This document shows positions 54,600 to 63,360 of a DNA stretch of 64,000 nucleotides, piece after piece (position 1 is the stretch's first letter; each line of letters begins with the position of its first letter). The position numbers and the translations under genes were made by a program. The notes beneath the pieces were generated by a model that saw nothing but the letters and a program-made list of their open reading frames with translations, searched no databases and had not been told where the DNA came from. This stretch comes from Adhaeribacter soli (GTDB lineage Bacteria > Bacteroidota > Bacteroidia > Cytophagales > Hymenobacteraceae), in assembly GCF_008727925.1 (NCBI RefSeq), contig NZ_VTWT01000002.1:1-64000 (forward strand). Direction: 5' to 3'.

Positions 54600-55475
54600 A
54601 TGAATCAGCAATTTAAAGTTCACCTGGCGCTTTTCAGCGTGGCGCTTATTTACGGGGCCAATTACAGCATTGCCAAAACGGTAATGCCGGAGTATGTAAA
54701 ACCCTTCGGCCTTATCGTGATCCGGGTGGTTTCGGCAGCGGTGTTTTTCGGTTTTCTTTCCCGGTTTGTAATTAAGGAAAAGATCGTGGGCAAAGCCGAT
54801 AATTTCCGGTCGGTGCTGTGCGGTCTGTTCGGCGTAGCCATTAACCAGCTTTTCTTTTTCGGCGGCCTGAACTTAACTTCTCCCATCCATGCCTCGCTGA
54901 TCATGGTTATTACGCCCGTAATTGTACTGCTTTTATCGGCCGTGTTGTTGAAAGCGCCGATCCGGTGGCTTAGTACATTGGGGATCTTTATTGCCGGTAC
55001 CGGGGCGATGCTGCTTATTTACGGCGGCGGAAAACAGGACCAGAACAGCAGTTTGCTTGGCGACATTTACATTTTACTGAATGCCGCTTCTTATGGGGTG
55101 TACCTTGTATTGGTGGCTCCGCTCATGCAACGCTATAAAGCGATAACGGTAGTCAGCCGCATTTTCCTGGTAGGCGCGGTGCTGGTAATTCCTTTCGGGT
55201 ATGAGCAGGTATTGGCTCCTGATTGGCAAAGCCTCCCGGTTCAGGTTTGGCTTTCCATTATATTTATGGTGGTGGGCGTAACCATTCTGGCTTATTTACT
55301 CAATGCCTGGGCTCTGCGGTATGCCACGCCTACCCTATTGGGCGCTTACATTTACCTGCAGCCGGTACTGGCCATTTTTATTGCTGTAGCAGCCGGGAAA
55401 GATGTATTTACCCTGGAAAAAGGGTTGTACGCGCTGCTGATCTTTATCGGGGTATTTCTGGTTAGCCGGAAGTGA
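54600..55475 (+). CDS. DMT superfamily (EamA) transporter
   Basis: 291 residues with ten membrane helices in two EamA repeats (about 6-140 and 153-288). The first helix carries ALIYGANYSIAKTV and the repeats share the NQLFFFGGLNLTSPIHASLI and NAWALRYATPTLLGAYIYLQPVLA signatures seen at the end of each EamA domain. It functions as metabolite or drug exporter; the substrate is unknown. Monocistronic and divergent from rarA. The stop codon overlaps a copy of the dispersed palindrome (GAAACGCTATGGTTTC, 55474-55489). Confidence 0.88.
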   Translation: MNQQFKVHLALFSVALIYGANYSIAKTVMPEYVKPFGLIVIRVVSAAVFFGFLSRFVIKEKIVGKADNFRSVLCGLFGVAINQLFFFGGLNLTSPIHASLIMVITPVIVLLLSAVLLKAPIRWLSTLGIFIAGTGAMLLIYGGGKQDQNSSLLGDIYILLNAASYGVYLVLVAPLMQRYKAITVVSRIFLVGAVLVIPFGYEQVLAPDWQSLPVQVWLSIIFMVVGVTILAYLLNAWALRYATPTLLGAYIYLQPVLAIFIAVAAGKDVFTLEKGLYALLIFIGVFLVSRK

Positions 55476-55572
55476 AACGCTATGGTTTCTTGGAAAAAAG
55501 AATATCTATACTCCCTAAATTTATTAATGACGTTCAATTTACCAGAACTACCTGACCAGCTTAGAATTATAC

Positions 55573-55944
55573 CCCATAAATTGTCGGATACCACACTTTG
55601 CCGTAGTTGCGTGGTTTCACTTTAAGCGGCAGGCTAATTACCGGAGCCGTGTAGAGACGTAATATATTACGCCTTTTACAGCATTGCGACAGTATTGAGC
55701 GTATTCCACAGCATTGAGGCAAATTATTGTAACTTATTTCAACCGCTGCTGCTAGTTGCGTTTACAACATAATACCGCCGTTGGTACCCTGAATGGAGTC
55801 ATAATATCGAAAGGAGACGTAATATATTACGTCTCTACAGTCCGAAAACATAAAACTCTCCTTAATCCAACGGCTATGATGTATTCACCAACAACCATAC
55901 TTTCGCCTGTGCTTACCCAATAAATAGAACTTTATTTAGTACTA
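55573..55944. mobile_element. R3b fold-back (MITE-like) element with nested palindrome
   Basis: Ends match R3a: the left end shares GCCGTAGTTGCGTGG-type sequence and the right end shares ACGGCTATG, CACCAACAACCATACT and TAGTACTA. The inner part is unrelated to R3a and holds a nested inverted pair built on GACGTAATATATTACGTC (55655-55672 and 55815-55832). No ORF. It suggests repeated insertion of one palindromic element into another. Confidence 0.65.
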
Positions 55945-56001
55945 GCCGGTCCTGTTTGCCTTCCCTTATCAAACTTTTAGAATACTCAAATCCTCTATAA
56001 T

Positions 56002-56035
56002 AAAAAAGCCCTGCCAGATTTGGCAGGGCTTTTTT
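56002..56035. terminator. terminator of surface protein gene A
   Basis: AAAAAAGCCCTGCC with GGCAGGGCTTTTTT, loop AGATTT. It serves the minus-strand gene ending at 56048 and could work in both directions. Confidence 0.85.
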
Positions 56036-56047
56036 TATGAGGTAAGG

Positions 56048-58342
56048 TTAGTCACGAACAATTTCGAAATAGCCTTTGAAGGTTTTACCGCCTTTCGGCT
56101 CTTTGAGGATGTAGTAGTACACGCCATCGCTTATGCCTTCGCCACCGAAGCTGTTGTCGTAGCTCTTGTAATCTTTCACTTTCACACCCCAACGGTTGAA
56201 GATCTGCAGGCTCGTGTTCGGCTCAATGCCTTTGTAAACAAACTTGTCGTTCTTGCCATCGTTGTTCGGGGTAATGATGTTCGGCAGGAAGAATGCGCCT
56301 ACTTTCACTTCCACTTCCTTGCTCGACTCGCAGCCGCTTGGTGAAGTAACTGTCAGCTTGTAAGTACGGGTCTTGAGCGAGATCACTTTCGGGTTCAGCA
56401 CTGTTGAGCTTACCGAATCATTACTTGGATCAAGCAGGTCGGCCATGATGGTAGAATCAGGACGGCCGTTAGAGGCAAGCATCTTAGAACCAGGAGACCA
56501 CTTGTAGGTGTAACCGGTTTGGTCAACATTGTCAATTACCACGTTGATCATGGCATCGCGGCCGAAGATGATGTCTTCTCTGCCTTGCGGATAACCAACT
56601 GTAATGCTGCTGATGATCGGGTTCTCGTTTACTTTTACCAGTACCGAAGTAGTATCGTAGCAGGCACCTTTCAGAGCGCTGAGCGTGTTAGTAGCTTTAA
56701 GCAGGTAACGGGTGGTCTTGGTAGGCTTCACCGTGATGTCACGCTGGCTTCTGTTGGCTGGCAGACCGTCGCCGTTTGGCGTAGACGGGTGCAGGCTCCA
56801 CTGGTAAGAGTAGGTTGCTTCTTTGCCCAGGATCGAGTCCGGACGGCTCAGGTTCACATCCAGCTTAGAAGTTTCGCCAAGGCAGATCTCACGGGTTTCG
56901 TTGCCGATAACTTTGGCAAGCGACTGCCGTCTTACTTCGATCCGGTAAACCGGGTTGGCAATACTCTTGATCGGGCAGGCATCGTCTTCGATACGGATCG
57001 GGATCAGGTAAGTATGGCCCGCGTGGCTGGCTTCCGGCGTAATCATCAGAACTGCTTCCACGTTAGGAGTGCCGTTCTTGTAGATGCGCATGCTGCCGTT
57101 TGGAAGGTCTCTTCTGATTTTAGCTGTGTCTACCGTAATGGTGATCTTATCGGTATCCTGGAACTTGTAAACGATACGGGTAGTATTACAGGTCTGTACT
57201 TTTACCAGCGTGTCGTTGAGTTCAACCTCGAACTTAGGAGGAATCGGAGGAACGGTAGTTTGTGGCGGTACGTTGCCGCTGCAGTCTTCTACAATAAAGA
57301 GCATGTCGCGACGGATATAACCAACTTTTACCATAGCGCCATTTACTTTGCGCCACTCGTTGATCCGTACTACTACCGCATATTTGTTTTTACCGGCTGA
57401 AGATTGTGTTCCCGCTACGTAAACAGAAGGGTTAAAGCGTAACTGGCCGGAGATCGGATCCAGGTTGAAATAAGGAACGGCTGTAACGATCTTCGGAGGA
57501 ATACCAGTAGCAGGATCCGGGGTGTTCCATGGAGCAATGAAAGATGGAATCGGGTAAGTGGCAGAATAAGTTGCCTGACCACCTTGCAGAATTGCAAACT
57601 GCTGGTTAGTAGTTGTGTTGTATGGCGGACGCGGGCTCTGGTTGATGATGATGTTCGTTCCACCTGCACCAATTTGCTGGTAAGGTACTACCGTATTAGC
57701 GGCGCTAAGCGGCTGCATCAATTCATAAGAAAGAGAGTCGCCATCAACTTCCAGTGCGTTCAAGCTGTAAACGATATCCTGGTTTACGCAAACCAATGGA
57801 ATCGGAATGTTCAATGGATCGAAATCCGGAGAGTTGTTATTGAATGGGCTGGCAGCCGGGCCTAAGTTAATGTAAGCTTCAGCAAACGGATCGTCCTGAC
57901 CTACTAAGTTAGCAGTTGAAGGACGGCAGCACTCAGACCAGGATAAATACCAGTCCGGGCAGTTACGCTCGGTTGCAGAAAAAGTAACCAAAGAGGTAAA
58001 GGTAACCGTTTCATAGTTAGGCTTGCCACTTGAAGAACACTGAGGCGCTCCTAACTGCGGGCAGTAAAGGTTACCAATAGCATTAGAACCAGGAGTTTTA
58101 GTCATGGATACGGTCCGGGGCGAACCACAGCCTTGCGGCCTTAAGTTCAGGGTTGCGGAACTTGGCGCAGTTGATCCGGAGCAGTCACGGTAAAGCTTCA
58201 GACTAACATAGTAAGTTCCCGGCGCTACGCAGGTATAGGTTAGGTCTGACCCTTGGAAGTGAGAGGCACGAGCCTTTTGGCCGAAGCATACCAACAGCAG
58301 GGCAACTGCAAGCATACTTTTCATGCGTAAGAGTTTTTTCAT
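56048..58342 (-). CDS. surface protein A with T9SS type B (gliding-motility-associated) C-terminus
   Basis: 764 residues. A signal peptide (MKKLLRMKSMLAVALLLVC ... ARA) precedes SHFQGSDLTYTCVAPGTYYV, a cysteine-rich N-terminal region (C38, C54, C72 and others; ending LYRDCSG then YCPQLGAPQCSSSGKPNYETV) common to one class of Bacteroidota surface proteins. Ig-like modules follow (about 370-680), then the type B sorting domain FLPNIITPNNDGKNDKF ... IFNRWGVKV ... DGVYYYIL (about 680-764). It should be exported by T9SS. From codon 363 to the stop it is identical to the upstream paralogue B at the nucleotide level as far as I could compare. No function beyond surface location can be given. Confidence 0.85.
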   Translation of the reverse strand: MKKLLRMKSMLAVALLLVCFGQKARASHFQGSDLTYTCVAPGTYYVSLKLYRDCSGSTAPSSATLNLRPQGCGSPRTVSMTKTPGSNAIGNLYCPQLGAPQCSSSGKPNYETVTFTSLVTFSATERNCPDWYLSWSECCRPSTANLVGQDDPFAEAYINLGPAASPFNNNSPDFDPLNIPIPLVCVNQDIVYSLNALEVDGDSLSYELMQPLSAANTVVPYQQIGAGGTNIIINQSPRPPYNTTTNQQFAILQGGQATYSATYPIPSFIAPWNTPDPATGIPPKIVTAVPYFNLDPISGQLRFNPSVYVAGTQSSAGKNKYAVVVRINEWRKVNGAMVKVGYIRRDMLFIVEDCSGNVPPQTTVPPIPPKFEVELNDTLVKVQTCNTTRIVYKFQDTDKITITVDTAKIRRDLPNGSMRIYKNGTPNVEAVLMITPEASHAGHTYLIPIRIEDDACPIKSIANPVYRIEVRRQSLAKVIGNETREICLGETSKLDVNLSRPDSILGKEATYSYQWSLHPSTPNGDGLPANRSQRDITVKPTKTTRYLLKATNTLSALKGACYDTTSVLVKVNENPIISSITVGYPQGREDIIFGRDAMINVVIDNVDQTGYTYKWSPGSKMLASNGRPDSTIMADLLDPSNDSVSSTVLNPKVISLKTRTYKLTVTSPSGCESSKEVEVKVGAFFLPNIITPNNDGKNDKFVYKGIEPNTSLQIFNRWGVKVKDYKSYDNSFGGEGISDGVYYYILKEPKGGKTFKGYFEIVRD

Positions 58343-58508
58343 TTTAGAGTAATTGTTGAGAGTGTGAAATTATAAATTTCCGGCAGATTTAAAAAGAAAT
58401 AAGCGCACTTTTTTCGGGAAAACTTCAAGCATCCTTTGATTCGGCAACTTTTATTAATTTTCACCGGCTCAGGCACTTACAACGCGCAATGTTAATTATA
58501 AACCTCAT

Positions 58509-58543
58509 AAAAAAAGCCCCGCCGGAATTGGCAGGGCTTTTTT
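58509..58543. terminator. terminator between paralogues B and A
   Basis: AAAAAAAGCCCCGCC with GGCAGGGCTTTTTT (one mismatch), lengthened by ACCTCAT / ATGAGGT outside the poly-A/T. It is a near-copy of the terminator at 56002. Confidence 0.8.
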
Positions 58544-58554
58544 ATGAGGTAAGG

Positions 58555-60855
58555 TTAGTCACGAACAATTTCGAAATAGCCTTTGAAGGTTTTACCGCCT
58601 TTCGGCTCTTTGAGGATGTAGTAGTACACGCCATCGCTTATGCCTTCGCCACCGAAGCTGTTGTCGTAGCTCTTGTAATCTTTCACTTTCACACCCCAAC
58701 GGTTGAAGATCTGCAGGCTCGTGTTCGGCTCAATGCCTTTGTAAACAAACTTGTCGTTCTTGCCATCGTTGTTCGGGGTAATGATGTTCGGCAGGAAGAA
58801 TGCGCCTACTTTCACTTCCACTTCCTTGCTCGACTCGCAGCCGCTTGGTGAAGTAACTGTCAGCTTGTAAGTACGGGTCTTGAGCGAGATCACTTTCGGG
58901 TTCAGCACTGTTGAGCTTACCGAATCATTACTTGGATCAAGCAGGTCGGCCATGATGGTAGAATCAGGACGGCCGTTAGAGGCAAGCATCTTAGAACCAG
59001 GAGACCACTTGTAGGTGTAACCGGTTTGGTCAACATTGTCAATTACCACGTTGATCATGGCATCGCGGCCGAAGATGATGTCTTCTCTGCCTTGCGGATA
59101 ACCAACTGTAATGCTGCTGATGATCGGGTTCTCGTTTACTTTTACCAGTACCGAAGTAGTATCGTAGCAGGCACCTTTCAGAGCGCTGAGCGTGTTAGTA
59201 GCTTTAAGCAGGTAACGGGTGGTCTTGGTAGGCTTCACCGTGATGTCACGCTGGCTTCTGTTGGCTGGCAGACCGTCGCCGTTTGGCGTAGACGGGTGCA
59301 GGCTCCACTGGTAAGAGTAGGTTGCTTCTTTGCCCAGGATCGAGTCCGGACGGCTCAGGTTCACATCCAGCTTAGAAGTTTCGCCAAGGCAGATCTCACG
59401 GGTTTCGTTGCCGATAACTTTGGCAAGCGACTGCCGTCTTACTTCGATCCGGTAAACCGGGTTGGCAATACTCTTGATCGGGCAGGCATCGTCTTCGATA
59501 CGGATCGGGATCAGGTAAGTATGGCCCGCGTGGCTGGCTTCCGGCGTAATCATCAGAACTGCTTCCACGTTAGGAGTGCCGTTCTTGTAGATGCGCATGC
59601 TGCCGTTTGGAAGGTCTCTTCTGATTTTAGCTGTGTCTACCGTAATGGTGATCTTATCGGTATCCTGGAACTTGTAAACGATACGGGTAGTATTACAGGT
59701 CTGTACTTTTACCAGCGTGTCGTTGAGTTCAACCTCGAACTTAGGAGGAATCGGAGGAACGGTGGTTACTGGCGGTACGTTGCCGCTGCAGTCTTCTACA
59801 ATGAAGAGCATGTCGCGACGGATATAACCAACTTTCACCATAGCGCCATTTACTTTGCGCCACTCGTTGATCCGTACTACTACCGCATACTTGTTGCGGC
59901 CGGCGGAAGATAGTGTTCCTGCGGTATAAACAGCCGGACGGAAACGTAACTGGCCGGAGATCGGATCCAGGTTGAAATAAGGAACTGCATTAACGATCTT
60001 CGGCGGAACTCCAGTAGCAGGATCCGGGGTGTTCCATGGGGCAATAAACGAAGGCATCGGGTAAGTGGCAGAATAAGAAGCCTGACCACCTTGCAGAATT
60101 GCATACTGCTGGTTAGAAGTGGTGTTGTATGGAGGCAGTGGTTTTGGATTAACGATGATGCTAGGTCCGGTGCCTCCAATATTTGCATAAGGAATTGGGG
60201 CTCCACCAGAGCCTAAAGGCTGCACCAGTTCATAAGAAAGGGAGTCGCTGTCCACTTCCTGGGCGTTCAAGCTGTAAACGATATCCTGGTTTACGCAAAC
60301 CAATGGAATTGGCACGTTCAACGGATCAAAATCCGGTGAATTGTTATTGAATGGGCTTGCAACCGGGCCCAGTTTCAAAAAGGCTTCAGAATAAAGGTCT
60401 TCATAATCAGCATCTACTAAATTCTCAATTTTAGGTCGGGCATTATTGGTAGAAGTGAAGTACCAGTCGGTACAGTTTTTCTCGGGGGTTGAGAAAGTTA
60501 TGGTAGCGGTAAACTTTACCGTTTCATAGTTTGGCTTGCCACTTGAAGAACACTGTGGTGCGCCTAACTGCGGGCAATAAAGGTTACCAATTCCGGTAGA
60601 ACCTGCCACCTGGGTCATGGTTACGTTTCGGCCGGTATTGCAACCGGGAGATCTCATATTCAGGGTAGCGCTGGTTGGCAAAGGGTTTCCTGAACAATCG
60701 CGGAAAATACGCAGGTTGGCCACATAGGTACCTGGGGCTACGCAGGCATAAGTGAGGTCGGATCCCTGAAAGTGGGAAGCCTTAGCGTTGTGGCTGTAGC
60801 CGGCCATTATTAAAACGGCGGCGAATAAACCACTTAATTGAAAGAGTTTTTTCAT
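58555..60855 (-). CDS. surface protein B with T9SS type B C-terminus, paralogue of A
   Basis: 766 residues with the same layout as protein A: signal peptide (MKKLFQLSGLFAAVLIMAG ... AKA), SHFQGSDLTYACVAPGTYVA cysteine-rich N-terminal region, Ig-like region and type B sorting domain. The N-terminal 360 residues differ from A at many positions (for example DWYFTSTNNARPKIENLVDADYE against DWYLSWSECCRPSTANLVG), while the rest is identical. This is best explained by tandem duplication plus recent gene conversion. It is located between the anti-sigma-like gene and paralogue A. T9SS export is expected; the N-terminal region probably specifies ligand or partner. Confidence 0.85.
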   Translation of the reverse strand: MKKLFQLSGLFAAVLIMAGYSHNAKASHFQGSDLTYACVAPGTYVANLRIFRDCSGNPLPTSATLNMRSPGCNTGRNVTMTQVAGSTGIGNLYCPQLGAPQCSSSGKPNYETVKFTATITFSTPEKNCTDWYFTSTNNARPKIENLVDADYEDLYSEAFLKLGPVASPFNNNSPDFDPLNVPIPLVCVNQDIVYSLNAQEVDSDSLSYELVQPLGSGGAPIPYANIGGTGPSIIVNPKPLPPYNTTSNQQYAILQGGQASYSATYPMPSFIAPWNTPDPATGVPPKIVNAVPYFNLDPISGQLRFRPAVYTAGTLSSAGRNKYAVVVRINEWRKVNGAMVKVGYIRRDMLFIVEDCSGNVPPVTTVPPIPPKFEVELNDTLVKVQTCNTTRIVYKFQDTDKITITVDTAKIRRDLPNGSMRIYKNGTPNVEAVLMITPEASHAGHTYLIPIRIEDDACPIKSIANPVYRIEVRRQSLAKVIGNETREICLGETSKLDVNLSRPDSILGKEATYSYQWSLHPSTPNGDGLPANRSQRDITVKPTKTTRYLLKATNTLSALKGACYDTTSVLVKVNENPIISSITVGYPQGREDIIFGRDAMINVVIDNVDQTGYTYKWSPGSKMLASNGRPDSTIMADLLDPSNDSVSSTVLNPKVISLKTRTYKLTVTSPSGCESSKEVEVKVGAFFLPNIITPNNDGKNDKFVYKGIEPNTSLQIFNRWGVKVKDYKSYDNSFGGEGISDGVYYYILKEPKGGKTFKGYFEIVRD

Positions 60856-60910
60856 GAATGGTAGCAGTTTAATGATAGATTATTCGAATGATGATGATTA
60901 CAAATTTTAA

Positions 60911-62470
60911 TTAGCGGGCCACTTCTACAGCGCCCTTGTAGGTTTTCTTGGCTTTTTTAACCGTGAGAATGTAGTAATAAATACCATTGCTCAGGTTTTC
61001 GCCTTTCCATTGGTTTTCGTAATTGTCGCTGGCATAAACCTGATTACCCCAGCGGTCTAAAATTTCCAGGCGGTAAGGACCCGCTTCCGGCAACTGGATC
61101 TTGAAGTAATCGTTCTTCCCGTCGTTATTAGGCGTAATAATGTTCGGAATATTACCGGAGTTGGAAACAATTTCCGGTTGTGCGGCAGCTACTTCTACTT
61201 TTACCGAATCGGAGTAGGTACAACCGGCAGGCGAAATCACCTGAAGTTTATAGGTTGTGGTCTGCTGCGGAGCCACTCTTAATTCAGCGGTTACCAGATC
61301 GGCCACTACGGCATTGGCTTTTGTCCAGCGGAAAATTGATCCGGCCGGGGCGCCGGTAACCTGCAGTGCGGTTTCCTGGCCTTTGGTTAATTTGGTATTT
61401 CCGGAAACGGCAACCGTGAAGGCCGGAGCAATGGCAGCCGCAAATTCATATGCTTTTGGTTCGGCATTCGGGCAGCGTTCATCGGCTACCCAAATGGTAA
61501 AGGAGTATGGCTGGAACCGGGCTAAGTTTGCCTGCGGGTTCCACTGCAATAAAGCCGTGCCATTTTCCTTGTTAAAGCTTAAACGGGCACCCGGTAAAAC
61601 GTCAGCCACATTGCTGGTAATTACCGCGTAGGCTGCTGCCCCGGAGCCGGTTAAGAAATTGGCTTCAAACAGCTGGCAGGAAGTCATTTCCAGGCGGGTA
61701 CCTTTTACCGTATCGTTCTGAACAACTACGGCAGCAAGCTGCGCACTGGAAGCAGCCGCACATGGCAAACCAACGGAGGTTGCAGCGGCCTTACCGGCAG
61801 ACATTCCACCGGGTTTACCGCCTGCCATACCGGAAGTTGCTACACCGGCAGCAGACCGGTTTGCAGTATTATTGCCCGACCAGTTCCAGGTTGCTGCGGG
61901 TTGACGTTTATTGCCGCCGGCTACCTTGGTTTTATTTTTACCCGGAATGCTTTCGGGCTTTGCCGGAGAAAGAACCAGTGAGGAACCGTTTGCTTCCGTT
62001 TTTGCAACTGAAAGGTCAGGCAGGTTGCCGGAAGTTTCAGACGCCTCCGTTGCCTGGTTAACAATAGCCTGGCCTGAATTTTCAACAGAAACCAGTACTT
62101 CTGTTTGACTAGCTTCCGGACGAACGCGCTCAGTAGCTCCTGGAATTATGGCGGATCCGGAAGCGGCGCTTATGGTGTTCTGGGCGGATACGGCAGTTTT
62201 TTCGGGCGTAGCGGTACTGTTTTTAAGCAGCTCCGGCTTGGTAAACAGCACTACGTTAACGGCCGTTACTAAAATAGCGGAAGCAACAAACCCCAGTTTT
62301 CCGAGGCTGCCTCCTACAGTTTTAGCGGCAGCAGCAGGTGCGTTTGGCTGGGTGCCCTGAAAATTATGCAGCTGGTCTTCCAGCCTGTCCCAATCGGCAG
62401 GATTATAGTCAGGCTCGGGCATGTTTTCGAGAGCCTGCTGAATGAACCGATCGAAGTCTTTATCTTGCAT
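60911..62470 (-). CDS. anti-sigma-like membrane protein ending in a T9SS type B domain
   Basis: 519 residues from ATG 62468-62470 (MQDKDFDRFIQQALENM); an earlier in-frame ATG at 62503 lies inside the sigma gene. Residues 1-50 are acidic and helical with PADWDRLEDQL, like N-terminal segments of Bacteroidota anti-sigma factors. A single membrane helix (about 62-82, GFVASAILVTAVNVVLF) has no cleavage site. A long Ala/Ser/Thr/Gly-rich linker follows, then a CUB/Ig-like region with paired cysteines and finally NIPNIITPNNDGKNDYF ... ILDRWGNQVY ... NGIYYYIL, a gliding-motility-associated C-terminal domain. It overlaps the sigma gene by 11 nt. The combination of a cytoplasmic N-terminus and a T9SS-type C-terminus is odd; anti-sigma function is inferred from position. 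Confidence 0.7.
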   Translation of the reverse strand: MQDKDFDRFIQQALENMPEPDYNPADWDRLEDQLHNFQGTQPNAPAAAAKTVGGSLGKLGFVASAILVTAVNVVLFTKPELLKNSTATPEKTAVSAQNTISAASGSAIIPGATERVRPEASQTEVLVSVENSGQAIVNQATEASETSGNLPDLSVAKTEANGSSLVLSPAKPESIPGKNKTKVAGGNKRQPAATWNWSGNNTANRSAAGVATSGMAGGKPGGMSAGKAAATSVGLPCAAASSAQLAAVVVQNDTVKGTRLEMTSCQLFEANFLTGSGAAAYAVITSNVADVLPGARLSFNKENGTALLQWNPQANLARFQPYSFTIWVADERCPNAEPKAYEFAAAIAPAFTVAVSGNTKLTKGQETALQVTGAPAGSIFRWTKANAVVADLVTAELRVAPQQTTTYKLQVISPAGCTYSDSVKVEVAAAQPEIVSNSGNIPNIITPNNDGKNDYFKIQLPEAGPYRLEILDRWGNQVYASDNYENQWKGENLSNGIYYYILTVKKAKKTYKGAVEVAR

Positions 62471-63029
62471 AACTGGTTCTGTTTTCTCTATCGGAGTGAG
62501 CAATCATTTTCTGTAACTTCATGCGGGCTTTAAATAAATTCGATTTAGAAGCCCCTTCGGAGATCTGCAGTTTTTCTGCAATTTCCGGATGGGAAAAACC
62601 TTCGATCACGTGAAGGTTAAAAACCAGGCGGTAAGCCGGCGATAGTTGCTGTACCATAGCCAGAATTTCTTCGGCCGAAATGGTATCCAGCACATCCTCA
62701 ACCCCCAGCTCAGCTTCTGCGTAAACCAGATCGAGGGAATGGTAGTGTTTGCTGTTTTTGCGGTAATGATCGATGGCGGTATGCACCATAATCTTGCGCA
62801 GCCAGCCTTTAAAGGCTTTATCGGGCTGGTAAGTGTTAATATTGGTAAATACTTTCATAAATCCGTCGTTCAAAATTTCAGCAGCTTCTTCGCGGCTGTC
62901 GGAATACCGCAGGCAAACCCCCATCGAAAACCCGTAAAACTTCTTGTAGAGCATCTTCTGGCTTTTCAGATCGCCGCGAATGCACCCTTCAATCAGTTCT
63001 TTTTCAGAAATTTCTACCGTTGTACTCAC
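62460..63029 (-). CDS. ECF RNA polymerase sigma factor
   Basis: 189 residues. Region 2 is clear: FYGFSMGVCLRYSDSREEAAEILNDGF, then FKGWLRKIMVHTAIDHYRK, which holds the -10-binding helix. Region 4 is LSPAYRLVFNLHVIEGFSHPEIAEKLQISEGASKSNLFKARMKL with its helix-turn-helix. No extra domains are present. It is the first gene of a minus-strand locus; the anti-sigma-like gene overlaps its 3' end by 11 nt, the usual sigma/anti-sigma coupling. Target promoters are not visible by eye. Upstream 63030-63330 is AT-rich and shows no exact housekeeping promoter box. Confidence 0.92.
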   Translation of the reverse strand: MSTTVEISEKELIEGCIRGDLKSQKMLYKKFYGFSMGVCLRYSDSREEAAEILNDGFMKVFTNINTYQPDKAFKGWLRKIMVHTAIDHYRKNSKHYHSLDLVYAEAELGVEDVLDTISAEEILAMVQQLSPAYRLVFNLHVIEGFSHPEIAEKLQISEGASKSNLFKARMKLQKMIAHSDRENRTSYAR

Positions 63030-63332
63030 GCAGGTTTCGAGGTTTTAAGCTGTTTGTAATTATAGGTCGTATAAATTTCCGCAACAGTTGCCAGCTATAA
63101 AAACTTTTTTCTTTTTATTTCTGAATCAGGCCTTTAAAAAAGCGGCGATTTAAAAAGAGGTCGGAAGAAATAAAGCAGGGGTTGCCTCGTGAGAAAAAAA
63201 AATTATTTTTTTTTCCTTTTGTTCGTTTAAAAGCCACCAAACTCAGAAATCTGGTTTGGTTCGCAGCGGCTGCACGTTGGGATTTAAAAGGCCGGGCGGG
63301 CCATTAGAACAGATTTTCAGAAAAGTGCGGGC
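63030..63332. other. AT-rich upstream region of the sigma factor gene
   Basis: About 300 nt with long A/T runs (63195-63220) and no gene. It should contain the promoter of the sigma locus, but no TAnnTTTG box is found on the minus strand. Confidence 0.4.
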
Positions 63333-63360
63333 AAAAAAAATCCCGCTGTTTCAGCGGGAT
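63333..63360 (-). terminator. orphan intrinsic terminator
   Basis: Minus strand: ATCCCGCTG, loop AAA, CAGCGGGAT, then eight T. It must end a leftward transcript coming from 63361 or beyond, where no convincing gene is seen; the minus-strand frame at 63317-63613 runs through the hairpin itself. Confidence 0.75.

Noticed and set aside
54417-54623. 68-codon minus-strand frame upstream of rarA
   Set aside because: It overlaps the divergent promoter region and the start of the DMT transporter gene; no family match.
59026-59913. 295-codon plus-strand frame antisense to surface protein B, with a copy at 56519-57400
   Set aside because: The two copies are similar only because the sense genes share an identical tract; no independent evidence of coding.
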